Assembly (NCBI GenBank): GCA_024752435.1
Contig: CP103033.1
Span: 1,178,001-1,242,000, forward strand
DNA length: 64,000 nt
Direction: 5' to 3'
DNA from: Allantophomopsis cytisporea
Taxonomy: Eukaryota; Ascomycota; Leotiomycetes; Phacidiales; Phacidiaceae
Made by a program: the position numbers and the translations under genes. A model generated the notes under the pieces. It was not told the origin of the DNA. It made no database searches and worked only from the letters and a program-made list of their open reading frames with translations. Positions 23,824 through 35,602 of this stretch are shown here, in pieces (the stretch's first letter is position 1; each line of letters starts with the position of its first letter).

Positions 23824-25088
23824 ATATCTGTTCGCAATTCGAATCCGCCTTTGTACGCTACGTTAAGGAGAAAAGGGTTACACAAGCTGTAGCACTTCTA
23901 CGTGCTGAGCGATAGAGGCCTATCTGCACAGCTCTCCACCAGTTTGTAGAGGGCTCATAACTCTTGTCCAATGAACTCGCAGAGCAGATTTAGGCAGAGA
24001 GCATCGGCAATTGGTCTGAGTTGGGTCTCTTGAATATCTCTATCACGAACTTTCAGCTACTATTTGTTACCAAAGATGATGAGACAGGCATTAGAGATCT
24101 TGCACACTTTTTAGAAGTGCTGATATAGGCGTTTCCCCGGTCCAGACAAACTTCGATTATCGTATCTGGATCTGGCTAATCCTGCGTCTCTTTGACCAAC
24201 CAGATCCCGCCTGCATAATCTAGACAACTATCCTAAAAAATGTCTCTGAGACTCTCATCTATGGTGAGCTACGTGGAAATTTATGTTTATATTTAATCTT
24301 TATATGTTGTTTTACTTTGCTGATCATATAGTCAATACAACTGGTAGTCTCAAAGGTCGGCAAAACAATTGAGATACGCCTAGTTCGACCAAACGCACCA
24401 GCCTTCGATCGTCTTTTCCTCCTGCAACTTCTATCGACTATCAACAAAAAGGATTTATCAAACGTAGGGTCATTAGGCTCCCAGAGCTTCCTGAAATGAC
24501 CGACGTCTATGTTGATTGGGTTGTTCGTAACAATAAAAAGAACGACCTCTAGCTAAAAGACTTCGGCCTAGAATGATTAACAACAGAGTACCAGACCTTT
24601 CGTTACCATAACATATATACTTTAGAAGTACATATATACATATGTAAGAAAGGTTTGGAAGCCTCGAGTTATCAAAGCAGAGGAGAAGGAAAAAGAAGAT
24701 AGTCAGGCAACTATTCACAACCTTCAGAAGCAACTCCATTTACAACAAGAAGCGTGAAACTCCAACAAAATACGGACTTGCATGCCATCCTTCAACTGTT
24801 TATTGCCAACGCAATTGGGGGTTACCTCTTGTTTGGAGAGATTTTATTGACTTAGATGTCCCAAAGTATAGCAAGATGCTCAACAAGTGGTATAATAAGA
24901 GTAGGTGAAATCAACAACCACTTTCGTCTCTACCCTTACTAACTTTATGAAAGAGTATAGCCTTTACATCCTGGAAACCATCCAACATTGAAAGTATTAT
25001 CAAAGCCAACAGCAGCCATCGTCTAGATGAAGACATAAAACTTAGCCCTTGCCAAGAGGCGATCTTAGTCACGATTCCTGGCTCATGA
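23824..25088 (+). pseudogene. Stop-riddled relic of an unidentified protein gene
   Basis: Plus-strand frames here give long coherent peptides broken by stops and frameshifts. They run from FESAFVRYVKEKRVTQAVAL through NWSELGLLNISITNFQLLFV and DETGIRDLAHFLEVLI to RVIRLPELPEMTDVYVDWVV and, further on, NIESIIKANSSHRLDEDIKL. Most interrupting codons in the first part are TAA or TAG where CAA, CAG or CGA would fit, the pattern expected of repeat-induced point mutation (C to T). The peptides look like one protein of several hundred residues. I cannot name the family. A transposon or a duplicated gene inactivated by RIP would explain it. Confidence 0.45.
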
Positions 25089-26127
25089 TCCTAAGATGAT
25101 GGAGAGGAGTGCAATGGGGTGTATGAGTAACGACGACTTCCATATTTTAGAGTTTGGAGATTGTCCTGTATCTTGAACTTATTACGAATCAATCAACCTG
25201 ACATTCTTCATCTTAACCTGTTATTACATGTTCTGATCTTTCTAATGATATAATTTCGATCCCAACACTTCAATTTCTTAATGGCGTAATGTGTATTGTT
25301 TTGATTTTGGTTTGAAGAACAATGATCGCTATCAGGAGGATTCTTGAGTACTTTGTAGCCTGACGTATCTTATTTATGTTCGAGTAACTTTTCATTCACA
25401 TCCTCCACTCTAGTTTCGGATCCCATGTTAGATCAGTTGATCAATTGTACAATTTGTGCTTAAAATTCCATAACACTGATACTTTGAATTTTCTCTACGC
25501 CTTGATATCATCCTTAGCTGCCACACCCCACCCTCAGCACCACAAATCTTACAACATAGCAAATCCTTGTCTCCTAATACACCTCAGCCTTCCATGTAAA
25601 TTCTTTGCATTGATTGTATCTGAGACAGAATTTATATAGCTGCCTCCGAGCCGCCTGATCATGACAAAGTGGCTTCGACCAAGATCAAAGCCAGAAGTTC
25701 AAGTCAACTTTATTTGAAGCAATTGCAACAAAGAAGGCTTCATGTCTTCGTATCATGACCCCATCTATATAGCAAACCTGATCATACATGACTCATAGTC
25801 ATCTGATCTGCCTCCTCGTCAAGTGTCAGGCACATTGAGTACAATGAAGACCGTATCTCGGCAACGTCTCGAATCTCCTGAGCTTCAAAGAAACTCACCT
25901 CGTCAATTCCTCGCTTATTGAGGGTATTGTCGTCGCCAGCGACGATGAGGTCGTCAGAAATGTATATAGAGCCTCTCGATTTCTCTTTTCAAACTTTTTC
26001 TCCATCCTTCTTACAACTCACTTTTCGTCACCGAATTGCTGACCTTTTCGACAATTCTGCTTCACGACAGCTTCTTTGCATTCAAAACCTCCTCCAAAAC
26101 ACCAATACCACCAGAAGAACATTCAAG
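25089..26127. other. Intergenic region upstream of the 208-residue orphan gene
   Basis: No supportable gene. The orphan gene's open frame extends upstream to an ATG at 25918, but this segment looks like 5' UTR. Confidence 0.4.
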
Positions 26128-26856
26128 ATGCCGCTCTACTCGACCTCCTATGAGGCAGAGGGCGGTTCTCCGAGCACTGGGAGCCAGACAAGCCAAGGTC
26201 CGCCAGCAGCTCCACAAAACAGTCCATCAACGGACATGCTCCAGAGCAACGCCATATTGCTCCCAAACTTGGGGCGCATTAATGGGGAAATTGATTCTCT
26301 TGACCTGGGAGAGCCTGCTAACCGTCTGAACAGTAAGCCTCCCGAGCCTCCGTTGTCGAGGCAAGCTAACAGTCGACAGATCGTCCAGTCTGGCACAGCA
26401 GCGGAGCAGAAAACAGCAATGCGCAAGACTCAGAGCAAGAGTCGGAAAAAGAAAACCCACAGGGGCGCAACGCTGGCGGTAAGTCTTCCCTTCCCGGGCG
26501 TTGGAAAGCAAGAGCTGATGAACTTCGTTGCAGAAAATCCTTCTCCCGGCCGCGATGCATCTACAGCCCCGACTTTGGTAGCGCAGCCATTGCCTGGTTC
26601 ATCCATTGTGTCTCCGTCTCCTTCCTTGGAGCGAGATATCCAGAGTGCCTGCGGGCGGCATCAATGGGTTCTCAGACAGCTTGCTGCCTTGAGATTGCTT
26701 GCATATAGAAGCCCGGGTTTTGAGAGTGCGGAGGAGAGAGTTACTTTTGAGGCGTGGAGAGAAGAGGAGATTGAGAGAATCAAGGAGAGAGTTGAGAGGT
26801 TTCTGGAGGAGGATTTGGAGGAGGGTGTTGCTGTATGGGATATGAATTCTGTTTGA
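26128..26856 (+). CDS. Hypothetical 208-residue protein, two introns
   Basis: This encodes 208 residues from exons 26128-26332, 26380-26478 and 26534-26856. Both introns are canonical: 26333-26379 (GTAAGC, branch CTAAC, acceptor GACAG) and 26479-26533 (GTAAGT, acceptor TTGCAG). The start MPLYSTSYEAEGG is preceded by CAAG. The N-terminal half is polar and disordered. The spliced middle exon is acidic (AQDSEQESEKENPQGRN). The C-terminal 70 residues are probably helical (RHQWVLRQLAALRLLAYRS and EEEIERIKERVERFLEEDLE), which looks like a coiled coil. No known family is recognised. The unspliced DNA also stays open, because the two introns add 102 nt, so a retained-intron product with a basic middle part is possible. 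Both gene models are unproven. Confidence 0.55.
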   Translation: MPLYSTSYEAEGGSPSTGSQTSQGPPAAPQNSPSTDMLQSNAILLPNLGRINGEIDSLDLGEPANRLNSKPPEPPLSRQANSRQIVQSGTAAEQKTAMRKTQSKSRKKKTHRGATLAVSLPFPGVGKQELMNFVAENPSPGRDASTAPTLVAQPLPGSSIVSPSPSLERDIQSACGRHQWVLRQLAALRLLAYRSPGFESAEERVTFEAWREEEIERIKERVERFLEEDLEEGVAVWDMNSV

Positions 26857-27751
26857 GAGAACTCTGGGTTTTACGTGGATTCAGCGACTCATTGGGCTGG
26901 AGTTGCATTGGAGGCAGATTTTGCATTTTGATTGGTGTTTCATTGGGTTGGATTTTTGTTTGTGTGATACCCAGCTTTGTACTTGGATGAGATTTGGATT
27001 TTGGTTCTGGGCAGAAATTACCAGATGATGAGGGAGAGATATTGGATTTTCGAGAGTGTTGGTACCTGTATGCAGTGAAGGAGAGTTAAGCCTGAATGGT
27101 AGATACAGTAGTGAATACAGATGGTCTCTCTGAGATTGCAAGTGCAAGTGACATTGATAAACGTGAACTTGGCTACACTTATTCTTCTAAATTAATACCT
27201 GATCACCTATGAATCGACAGCATGAACATCTCCAACACTAACCATCTAGATGACGCAAACGAGAAAACCCACGATGAAAGACCTTTGTATTCCTCACGGT
27301 ACTCCAACTTGCTTTTGTTATAACATGCTGTTCATTATGAGCTGTCACCAATACAGGACTTAGAGGAAGATTTCAGCAACAAGAGGTTGGCACAAATGAC
27401 GAGCATTAGACCAGCTCGTAATTTGGATGGATGTATCTACGTTATTGGTCTTGTTCAGTTTTCTGATCGTCATTCACAAACATTATCTGTCGTTGATGTT
27501 ATACATAAGCAGGGACGATATTCAAATTAGTGCATTAGCATGGGAAGTAAGTGTGGAAGCCCAATATAACCTCCTAGATTCTCCTATCTCATTTAATTTG
27601 TACGAAGATCTAACTGTGATAGCGGGTTATAACCATCAACTGGTTGCGACACCAGGGTAACTGCATCCATATTTCGAAAGTCCACTGCACAGAGAAACGA
27701 GTGAGTAATGTAGTATGATATATATTTTTCAATAAGCGATGTTCGGTCATT
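26857..27751. other. Intergenic region upstream of tRNA-Arg
   Basis: A 58-codon plus-strand frame at 27357-27530, preceded by a TACAG acceptor-like site, is the only suggestive coding piece. I found no upstream exon that joins it in frame, so it is not called. Confidence 0.4.
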
Positions 27752-27850
27752 GGGCGCTTGGCGCAATGGTAGCGCGCGGTCCTCCTACCGGGGATTTATT
27801 CCTGATCGGAGGCTAGACTGAGGTTGAGGGTTCGAGTCCCTTGGTGCTCG
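27752..27850 (+). tRNA. tRNA-Arg (anticodon CCU) with 27-nt intron
   Basis: The acceptor stem GGGCGCT (27752-27758) pairs with GGTGCTC (27843-27849) using G-U pairs. The D-arm is GCGC-AATGGTA-GCGC. The anticodon stem CGGTC pairs with GACTG (27816-27820). The anticodon CCT is at 27784-27786 with A37 at 27787. An intron at 27788-27814 lies in the canonical position after residue 37, and its GGAGG can pair with the anticodon region CCTCC, as in nuclear tRNA introns. The T-arm is GAGGG-TTCGAGT-CCCTT and the discriminator base is G. It decodes AGG arginine codons. Confidence 0.93.
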
Positions 27851-29591
27851 TTTTGCTTTTTGCATTTGCAACTCAATATCAGTTTTGGCACCCTTCCTGA
27901 TCACAGTATCGATGTTGTTTCCGACTCTGCGTGCACTCGTGCGGACTGATGTGTTATTTGCTGGCAAAAGGACTTACAGTTTTGCTGCAGCTGCTCTCGC
28001 TTAGCGAATGATGGGTAGGGTGAAGTGCTTCCCCTTGGTGCTTCGATAATGCCGTGAATACCTAAATTTCTGTGGTGGTGGGGTCGCAACGCTGTAAATT
28101 CATCATACACGAATTTACAGCATCGCAACTCGATTAACTTATACAACTTGAAGTCTGATTCCACATCCTATCTCGATCGTCAACTTTGCATGTAAATGTC
28201 TTTGCATGCAGATCTAGAAATTGCGAAACGATCTGTCTTGTACTGAGCCAGAGCTTGATAAAGTTGCAGTGTGCCTTAGTGCCTAGAGGGCTGAGAGTCA
28301 TGATGCACAACACCATAGGTAGAGTAGAAGACTGATGACGAATGATCTCATACTCCAAGAGTCTTGACTTGTTTCTGATAAATCCTTGGGTAATACGTAA
28401 ATCCTTCCTACAGAGACAGCTTCAGCTCCCGTGTCTCCTTACCTGCGATCAGCCTCGAAGGAGGTACCGGAGAATGTAATTGTGGATGGAACTTGATGAT
28501 TTGAATATAAAGAATGCCATTGATACATTAAAGATGACATCCTTGACATCCATGATTGTGTCTCCAAATGCGACATTGAAAACCTCCTCACTTGATCTCA
28601 GGCATGGATAATCGAAATAGTGACATCCGAACGACCGCAGATTGGCGAATTGTAGGATCTTACCTTTGAATGGTCGCGACAGGGAGTTTATTATGAATCA
28701 GCCTAAGTCGATCTCCGAGCATTGCCAAAAGCGGATGAAGGTCTCGACGCAGCCAGGTGGAAGCCATGGTGTTGTATTATCCTATTGATACTGCTCTTCC
28801 GGAGTAAGTAAGTGGTATGTAAGTATTATGCTGAAATACTACACGGTGATCAATTCAAGCTTTAGATCACAGGCCAAGGCGTAGCGAAACGAGTATCCGT
28901 CGTGAACACTTGTCCATATGCGATTTTAAATCTACTTTTGGATTGTCCCATTCATATCCATTGTCGGAGTATTCATGTTAGTCGATTGCACCACTGGAAT
29001 GCGAACGCCTCTTCCTCCACAAACGTGCGCTTGACCGATCACGCCGAGGTCTGATGATGTTGTACATTAATACATTGTACACAGTAACGCAGTAAGCAAA
29101 ATATGTTTATGCTCAATAACAGCTGCCATCTTCTCTCCTATCCCGCTTGCCGCACCTCAGACCCTACATTAACTCATCCTTTCGTGCCTAAATTCACACT
29201 GTCCTAAGAAATGTAACAGCTAAGGCTCCTTTCTCTTTCCCTCGTATCCCGAGATATGTTTGCGTTCCAATCTCCTTTGCTCGTGGAGTAGAGTGCTTGG
29301 CAAACTATATTATGTCTGGCTTTACCATGGCTCTGGCTCTGGTTCTGGCTTGGGCTGGGACTTTGGTCCCTTATTCGGAAGTATATGGTCGAGGTAGCTC
29401 CCCTCATATATGAGTAGATTTTCTTGCTTTCATGATTGTTTACATTCCTCACCTCATTCCTAAGTCCTGACTTCCTCATGTTTTGAATTACCTTACCTAT
29501 ATATCTATCCAGATAGATTTCCTATCCTTCATTTCACTCCACATCTCTTTTCCAGTATTCACATACCCGTCCTTCATGTGACTCAATCACA
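27851..29591. other. Intergenic region between tRNA-Arg and the GT25-like gene
   Basis: 1.7 kb without a supported gene. Short frames have no family resemblance or splice context. Confidence 0.5.
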
Positions 29592-30872
29592 ATGTTATAC
29601 GGCCACATAGCTCGTCCTAATAGCATCATCACACTCATTGGCGTATTTGCCATCTTCACCATCCTCGTCTCCTCACATAAGCTCCACCATGATACAGATA
29701 TCACCCATTTAGAGCGCTACACTGCACTACAAGAACTCCCTCCAGTTCTTGAATCCCAAATCCACAATGCGACATTAGGGTTCCAGACGATCCTCGTGCT
29801 CAATGACGCCGAGCACATCACAGATCGCGCCTCCCTCAAACTCGCCGCGAAAACCACAAACTTAACCCTCTCATTCCTCGACGATGAAGCAACCGACGAC
29901 CAGTCGGAATCGTCCTCGCCCTCATCCGAGCAACAAGAACTCCGCCGCTCCATCCCCTCCTGGAACGCCCGCACAACACATGTGCGCGCAATCCATCGCA
30001 TCCTATCCTCACATCTTTCTTCAGCTCTAATCCTCGAATCTTCCGCGGACTGGGACATCTCCATCCAGGCTCAATTCTCCACTTTCGCAGCCGCCGCCCG
30101 TCAGACAATGCATAGCTATCTAGGCGGCACGCACTCACGCACCGGCGCCTCGGCGTACGGAATGGACTGGGACGTCCTGTGGCTGGGCCACTGCGGAGGA
30201 AACGCGCCGACGGCAAAAATGCGCAAGCATGACACGCCCATTCCCGATGATGGGACCGCGGCGCCGGCTTTTGCAAGTAGTGGGTTCTGCGCTGCGGGGA
30301 AGACGAGCGAGGGAGATGAAGAGTGTGAGGCGCCGGCTGAGCGTGTGGTGCATCTCCGTGCAGGTCCTCGTTGCACCACGGCCTATGCGATATCTGCGCG
30401 TGGCGCCGCGAAATTGCTGCTTATGCTTGATGAGGGGTATATTTCCTCAGACTCGGATTTCCGTGCTGCGTTACGCAATTTCTGTGCTGAAGGGGAGGGG
30501 TTGTGTTTGAGTGTTTCGCCGCCGCTTTTTGGTCGGTTGAAGGGTGTTGGGAGGACGGGTGGTGATGCAGAGAAGGGTGAGCCGGGGTTTGAGAGCGGGT
30601 ATAGGAATTTGGGTGTCACTAGAGGAATTGTGATGAGTGCGAGGATTAATGCGCGGAGGCTTGAGATGGGGGAGAGTGCTGTTAGCCAGTTTGTTGAAGA
30701 GCCGAAGGGGTGGAGATTCAGGAGGCTGAGGGAGTATCCGAGTGATGGGTTTGAATATGGCTCGAGTTTAAGCAGCTCTGAGTCTGGGACGGAGGAATCT
30801 GAAGATGGCGAGGTATCCAAGGGCAGGATGCATGCGCGAAGTAAAAAGAGGGTCTTATCGGAAGAGATTTGA
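29592..30872 (+). CDS. GT25-like glycosyltransferase domain protein, altered acidic motif
   Basis: A single exon of 426 residues. A short cytosolic start and a hydrophobic anchor (SIITLIGVFAIFTILVSSH, about residues 11-29) make it a type II membrane protein, probably of the Golgi/ER. The lumenal part follows the plan of fungal GT25 (LPS-type) glycosyltransferases: GFQTILVLNDAEHITDRASL near residue 65, WNARTTHVRAIHRIL, the core strand SALILESSADWDISIQAQF at about 145-163, YGMDWDVLWLGHCGG, and TAYAISARGAAKLL. In active relatives the core strand carries an acidic EDD-type pair; here it reads E-S-S, so donor or metal binding may be lost or altered. The C-terminal tail is Ser/Glu-rich, then basic. 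The family call is from memory of these motifs. Confidence 0.75.
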   Translation: MLYGHIARPNSIITLIGVFAIFTILVSSHKLHHDTDITHLERYTALQELPPVLESQIHNATLGFQTILVLNDAEHITDRASLKLAAKTTNLTLSFLDDEATDDQSESSSPSSEQQELRRSIPSWNARTTHVRAIHRILSSHLSSALILESSADWDISIQAQFSTFAAAARQTMHSYLGGTHSRTGASAYGMDWDVLWLGHCGGNAPTAKMRKHDTPIPDDGTAAPAFASSGFCAAGKTSEGDEECEAPAERVVHLRAGPRCTTAYAISARGAAKLLLMLDEGYISSDSDFRAALRNFCAEGEGLCLSVSPPLFGRLKGVGRTGGDAEKGEPGFESGYRNLGVTRGIVMSARINARRLEMGESAVSQFVEEPKGWRFRRLREYPSDGFEYGSSLSSSESGTEESEDGEVSKGRMHARSKKRVLSEEI

Positions 30873-31841
30873 GGATTTCTTTATATCATGGATTGGAGTA
30901 TTTGTGGGTTTGGAGTTGGATGGCTGGGATTGCAGGGGTTGAGATCTTACGTCTAAGACACTTACAGCACTGGATATGAGTCTATGACTACTTGATAGCA
31001 CTGCACAAGTCTGGAAATCAGAATATAATCATTTCACCAGAATCACTTAGTTGGAGGTGACTGCTGTGTTGATCTTGATGCTATCTCGGGAGCAAGGATG
31101 CAGAGGAATTGTTGCCAGCTGTATAAAAAGGCTGCTTGCAACAGGCCTTCGATGCAACAGACTAACCAGAATGAGATTGAAAGGAGTTATGAATGGAGTG
31201 GGTACAGAGTATGAAATTCGACATCAACTGCTGTGATCGACATCATTACCTCGCCATCATCGTTGTCAACTTCATCACCACCATCCAGTATTTAGCTTAC
31301 AGGCCCTAGCCCATGTCCACTACTTAAAAGCATGGTACTAGAGAATTGTAGTAAGATGGAGCGAATTGCCTGGTCTTTAAGGGCGGCTACCGCATACTAT
31401 TTTACAGGTGAGGTTTTCACGACTTGAAAACTGCTGTAGTAATGAAAAGGCCGTTTGTTCTGTGAATGACCATTGGTATCTATGAATCCGCATAGGATAA
31501 AAGGCGATCTCAGACTACGGTCGACTTTCACATGCTCTATGCACTGCGTCAAACCACGTGTTTCTGAGTATTTTCTGATCGTCTGATTGCAAACAAGACA
31601 CAATGTGCTTCTTGGGGAATTGGATTATTTGATGGGCAATATACATGACTGTTACTTCACGTCTAACAGTTCCCAGACACAAAATAGAGCAAATATATCG
31701 CTTCGTCAACATTAACTTGTTGATTCATAACATTATGTAACTGCAAACATCGAAACAGACTGGTATCAAACGCCTCACAACCTATCCACAATCCCCACAC
31801 TTCGACCGCTGTCTAACCCTCATCCTCAATCAATTATCCCC
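30873..31841. other. Convergent intergenic region
   Basis: No supportable gene between the GT25-like gene and the GPI-anchored protein gene. Confidence 0.5.
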
Positions 31842-32440
31842 TTACAAAGCCAAAACACCCACCAAACCAGCAACAGCCGCACCACCAATAACAAAGACAT
31901 TCTTGCCACCAGCAGGCGCAGCATTGGCACTGGGAGTACTCGTAGCACTAGCCGCACTCGCCAACCCAGTGCCCGTCGCATCAGCGCCCTTGGTCAAAAT
32001 GCCGTCCTTGTAAGCAATGCTGAGCTCGGCCACATATACGGAGCTGTAGAAGGACTGGACTTCCGTGGGCATGCCGGACACGACGTCCGCTACGGAGGTG
32101 ACGCCGGCTTGGATCAGACTGCCGGCGTTGGCGTCCCAGGATTGTAGCGCCGCGGCTGCTGAGGCGTTCTCATCGAGGAAGGAGAGCACTGAGGTCCATT
32201 CTGGTGAGTTCTCTACTGTTGCCGTTACGTAGTCTAGGACGTCGTATGCGAAGTCGGTGATTTGTCTGAGGCTACGGTCAGTTTTTTGTTTTCTGTTTTG
32301 CGGAGATGTAGGTAGGGATGTTGGGGGACTTACGCAGGGGTTGCTGGCGCAGCAGTAGGTTCTGGCATGGGGGCAGGGGAAGCAGTTACGCTGCTGAGGA
32401 CAGTCGCTGCTGCGAGAAGGGAGAAGTATTGGTAACGCAT
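31842..32440 (-). CDS. Small GPI-anchored cell-surface protein
   Basis: This encodes 176 residues in two exons (32440-32334, 32265-31842). The 68-nt intron has a GTAAGT donor and CTCAG acceptor. A signal peptide (MRYQYFSLLAAATVLSSVTA) is followed by a short Pro/Ala stretch. A helical domain then contains ITDFAYDVLDYVTATVENSP and SLIQAGVTSVADVVSG. A Ser/Thr/Ala-rich stalk ends in the classical GPI-attachment pattern: small residues (NAAPAGG), then a terminal hydrophobic segment (VFVIGGAAVAGLVGVLAL). It should sit on the plasma membrane or in the cell wall. Similar short proteins without known function are common in ascomycetes. The splice is needed to join the signal peptide to the body. Confidence 0.82.
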
Positions 32441-32492
32441 TTTGAGATAGATGGATTGTTTATGGAAATTATGAAGTTATGTGAAGTGGTTT

Positions 32493-32524
32493 GTATGGTA
32501 TGGTATGGTATGGTATGGTATGGT
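32493..32524. repeat. (GGTAT)n microsatellite
   Basis: About six 5-bp units directly upstream of the GPI-protein gene, in its promoter or 5' UTR. Confidence 0.85.
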
Positions 32525-32879
32525 GTGATGTTGCGTATGATAGATTCTGAAATCGACCAAGGTAGAGAGAGAGCAGAAGACGAAAACGGAAAGACTGGTG
32601 ATATAAATGGTCAAGCTGAAGAATGAGAAAGGATAGCTGCCGATGGAATGCCACGCGATATTTATACAATCCCATTTTCACCTCCTAAGTCACCTTGGAT
32701 GCATGCATCCCCTCCGACTCAATCCCCGAAATAACAATATTTACCTACATTACTTACCTTACTTGGTCGATTCTGACCTTACCCTCCCTCGCATCAGCCA
32801 GCTAATCCTGGCTCACTAGCTTCTCGTAATCACGGCCCTGACACCAAGCACAGCCGCACTAACCTTTACTCTATATTCA

Positions 32880-32929
32880 ACCTTACTGACCTTACTGACC
32901 TTACTGACCTTGCTGACCTTACTAGGCCT
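32880..32929. repeat. (CCTTACTGA)n tandem repeat
   Basis: About five 9-bp units with single-base variants (TGCTGA). Confidence 0.8.
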
Positions 32930-35585
32930 TACCGACCTTGTTGATCTTCTCTGTATACAGAGTGATTTCTCTTCTTCACCAGATACAGACTAGTCCACAG
33001 GATGGACTCACTACGATTTGATGATTTACTGTACATTTGGCAGGGAGATGCATAGGAGAGAGGACTCCAGACAACGGTCCCTGGTCCTGCTCCCATTTTC
33101 GTCGCGTAGTAGCTGAGTCCCATTGGCAGGCAAACGGTTACACTAAGGACCATATCCCATTCGCACAGTGAGAAGGGTAAGCGAGGCGTTGCTGCCTGCA
33201 AATTGATTGAATTCCCAAGTGTCAAAGATCCAGAACATGGCGTGCGGGCGTCAATAGGAGATTCAAGAAGGCGTTTCGGCTGAAATGTACGCACTGAATA
33301 CAGCTATATTATTCACTCTTTGAACATCAAGATATGTACATACTACGTACATACATGGTGACGAGAATCTTTGGCAGTGGAGTTCGAGAGGCTGAATGCT
33401 GCCGCTCGCTGCATACCAATGACCGCTCTGCTCTAAATTTGATCCATATTTGTATAGTCATAGTAAATAGAGTAGAGTGCTGCCTACGGAACATGATATG
33501 CTTAGACATGCTTATCCACTTAATTTAAACAATGGGCTCAGCGGGCTCAGCGGGCCTAGCCACATCACGCGAGATTTCATCCGCTTCTTGGCATATGCAC
33601 CGCTTAACACAATGTACGTGAAATGCGAAAATCCGACGGCGACAGATGCGGTTCTTGCGCCTATCAAGCAATTGATCTTCTTGCTTGTTGTCGATTAGGG
33701 GATTGGCCTGCTTGGCTTTGTACTTGGCATGTGCTGGCTGAGTCCTTGGGATTGTGGGGTTGCGAGCCCGTGAGGCGTATCAGAGATAGCACAGCACCAT
33801 AGCTGCCATTATGATGGGGTTTGATGTCAAAAATTATGGCAATGAAGTGACTAGCTTTGTGAATGGCTCCAAACCTCGGTGAAGAGGCGGACGAGTGACT
33901 GAATGTGGGGCAAGATTTAGCTAATTCGGAAAAAACGCCTTCTCTCGTAGAATTTATTTTTTACATCCTTCGTCTCAGTCACTTAAGCTCCATTGCTTCA
34001 GTTGACACTGGCTCGGCCCTCCTGTTAGTATGGTAGGTCATATCCGATCCTTGAATCCAATGTCTCGGCTTGGAGAAAAGAAGAGTACTGGAGAGAAAAC
34101 TCATGACTCCCAAGGTACTGTATTTTGACGAAGTAAATGCATTGACGGTTACGGAGTACGACACTGCGAGCTGATTCAATATTCCCGAAGAACAAAGAAA
34201 AGAAAGGAACAAAAAAGCAATGAATCAGAAATAACAAGAAAAAATGAAAAAGAGGTCATACCTGCTGCGGGGGACTTTCATGAGAAATCAACACAAGGTA
34301 GGCGGAATAGCTTCGGATTTTTATCGTCACCAATCATTTGTGACTATATCAAAGCACCTCCTCGAAGCCTACAACGCCACGAAGGAATCGAAACCAATCA
34401 TCCAGCTTCACATACAACAATCTTCTATCTACACCTCATAAGCTATCGTAACTCTACTCTACTACGTACCAGCGTTCAACTCGAACACACCATCACCACC
34501 TCAAAGATTCGGAAGACGCTCGATGCCACGGGATTAAGGCTTCTAGAAGCGGCAGGATGAAACCGCTAGAGAAGCTTCAGGTGTTCTTGATGGAAGTCCT
34601 AGCGAGTGTAGACGAGGACATCCAATTGCGCTAGGCTTGCTAGTAGCGGATCGTTATTCCAAGGAAGTAATCGGCGATTGAGATATTACATGCTCAGTCC
34701 TCGAGCTAGACCACGTTTCTAGCTGCCGAGGGGTTCACTTGATGCATTGGACTAGTGGCGAGATATCATTGTGCTCTGGGGATGGTACGGGATGTTTGAC
34801 ATCGTACTGCTATATAATCTAGGCTGGTCTGCTCATGTACTTGTGTGAGGGATGGATGAAAGCGTTGGATGCTGTGCGGTGGGTGAGTTGTGTGGAGGTA
34901 GGTGGTGTGTATCTAGCCTTGCACCAGTTCTCCATCTTGTCGTTATTCATCTTTTCATCATCATCGAGCTCGTCGTCACCAACAGAGTCAGGATACGCTT
35001 TGGATGAACAGGGTACTTGGTTTGGCACCACGAATGGTGAACCATTCGACGAAGTGTCTGCACTGGACGGAATCATTGGGGAGTGGCCAGTTTATATAGG
35101 TCGGTGCAGCGCTTTGTCAGAAAGATGACTCATCCAAGACCTTGGTGAGTATCAAGTCTGTGGATCCCATATAGCAGTAAGTTAATGCTCTTGCTTGTTT
35201 ACCGTCTACAAAGGTAAGAGCTTCATCAATTTTTCCTTGTGTCATGATACTTCTTAGGAAAAGGGAGGATCTCACTTCGAGTAGTTGACAGGCGGATTTC
35301 TTCGAGTCGTATGACCAGTTATACTTGTTTACAGGATCATGGTGGGTTGATAACACAATCCGTATTCGTAGGATTGGAGGGCATTGAAGGAGTGGCAACT
35401 CATTCCAGAATGATACCTTGCGAGCACTCGAAACAGTCTCACTAATGAGGATATGTTTATCTGAGGGCTAATAGCTTCACTTGACTTGGAGCATCACTAC
35501 ATCAAGAGGATGCCCTTCCAAGGTTACAGAATAGGACTGTAATTTTCCAAGAGCTGTCTTTGATATCCTATCTGCGCAGCCAAAA

Positions 35586-35602
35586 CCCCCCCTCCCCCCC
35601 CT
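35586..35602. repeat. Poly-C tract
   Basis: A C7-T-C9 homopolymer-like tract, prone to sequencing and replication length error. Confidence 0.85.

Noticed and set aside
27357..27530. 58-codon plus-strand frame after a TACAG acceptor-like site, with a possible upstream exon from about 27222
   Set aside because: The only GT donor of the upstream piece leaves phase 2, which meets a stop in the next exon. No consistent gene model was found.
32929..33294. 121-codon minus-strand frame with a hydrophobic middle
   Set aside because: No signal peptide, family motif or intron support; composition looks random.
35117..35398. 93-codon minus-strand frame
   Set aside because: No recognisable family, no splice evidence and no neighbouring exons.
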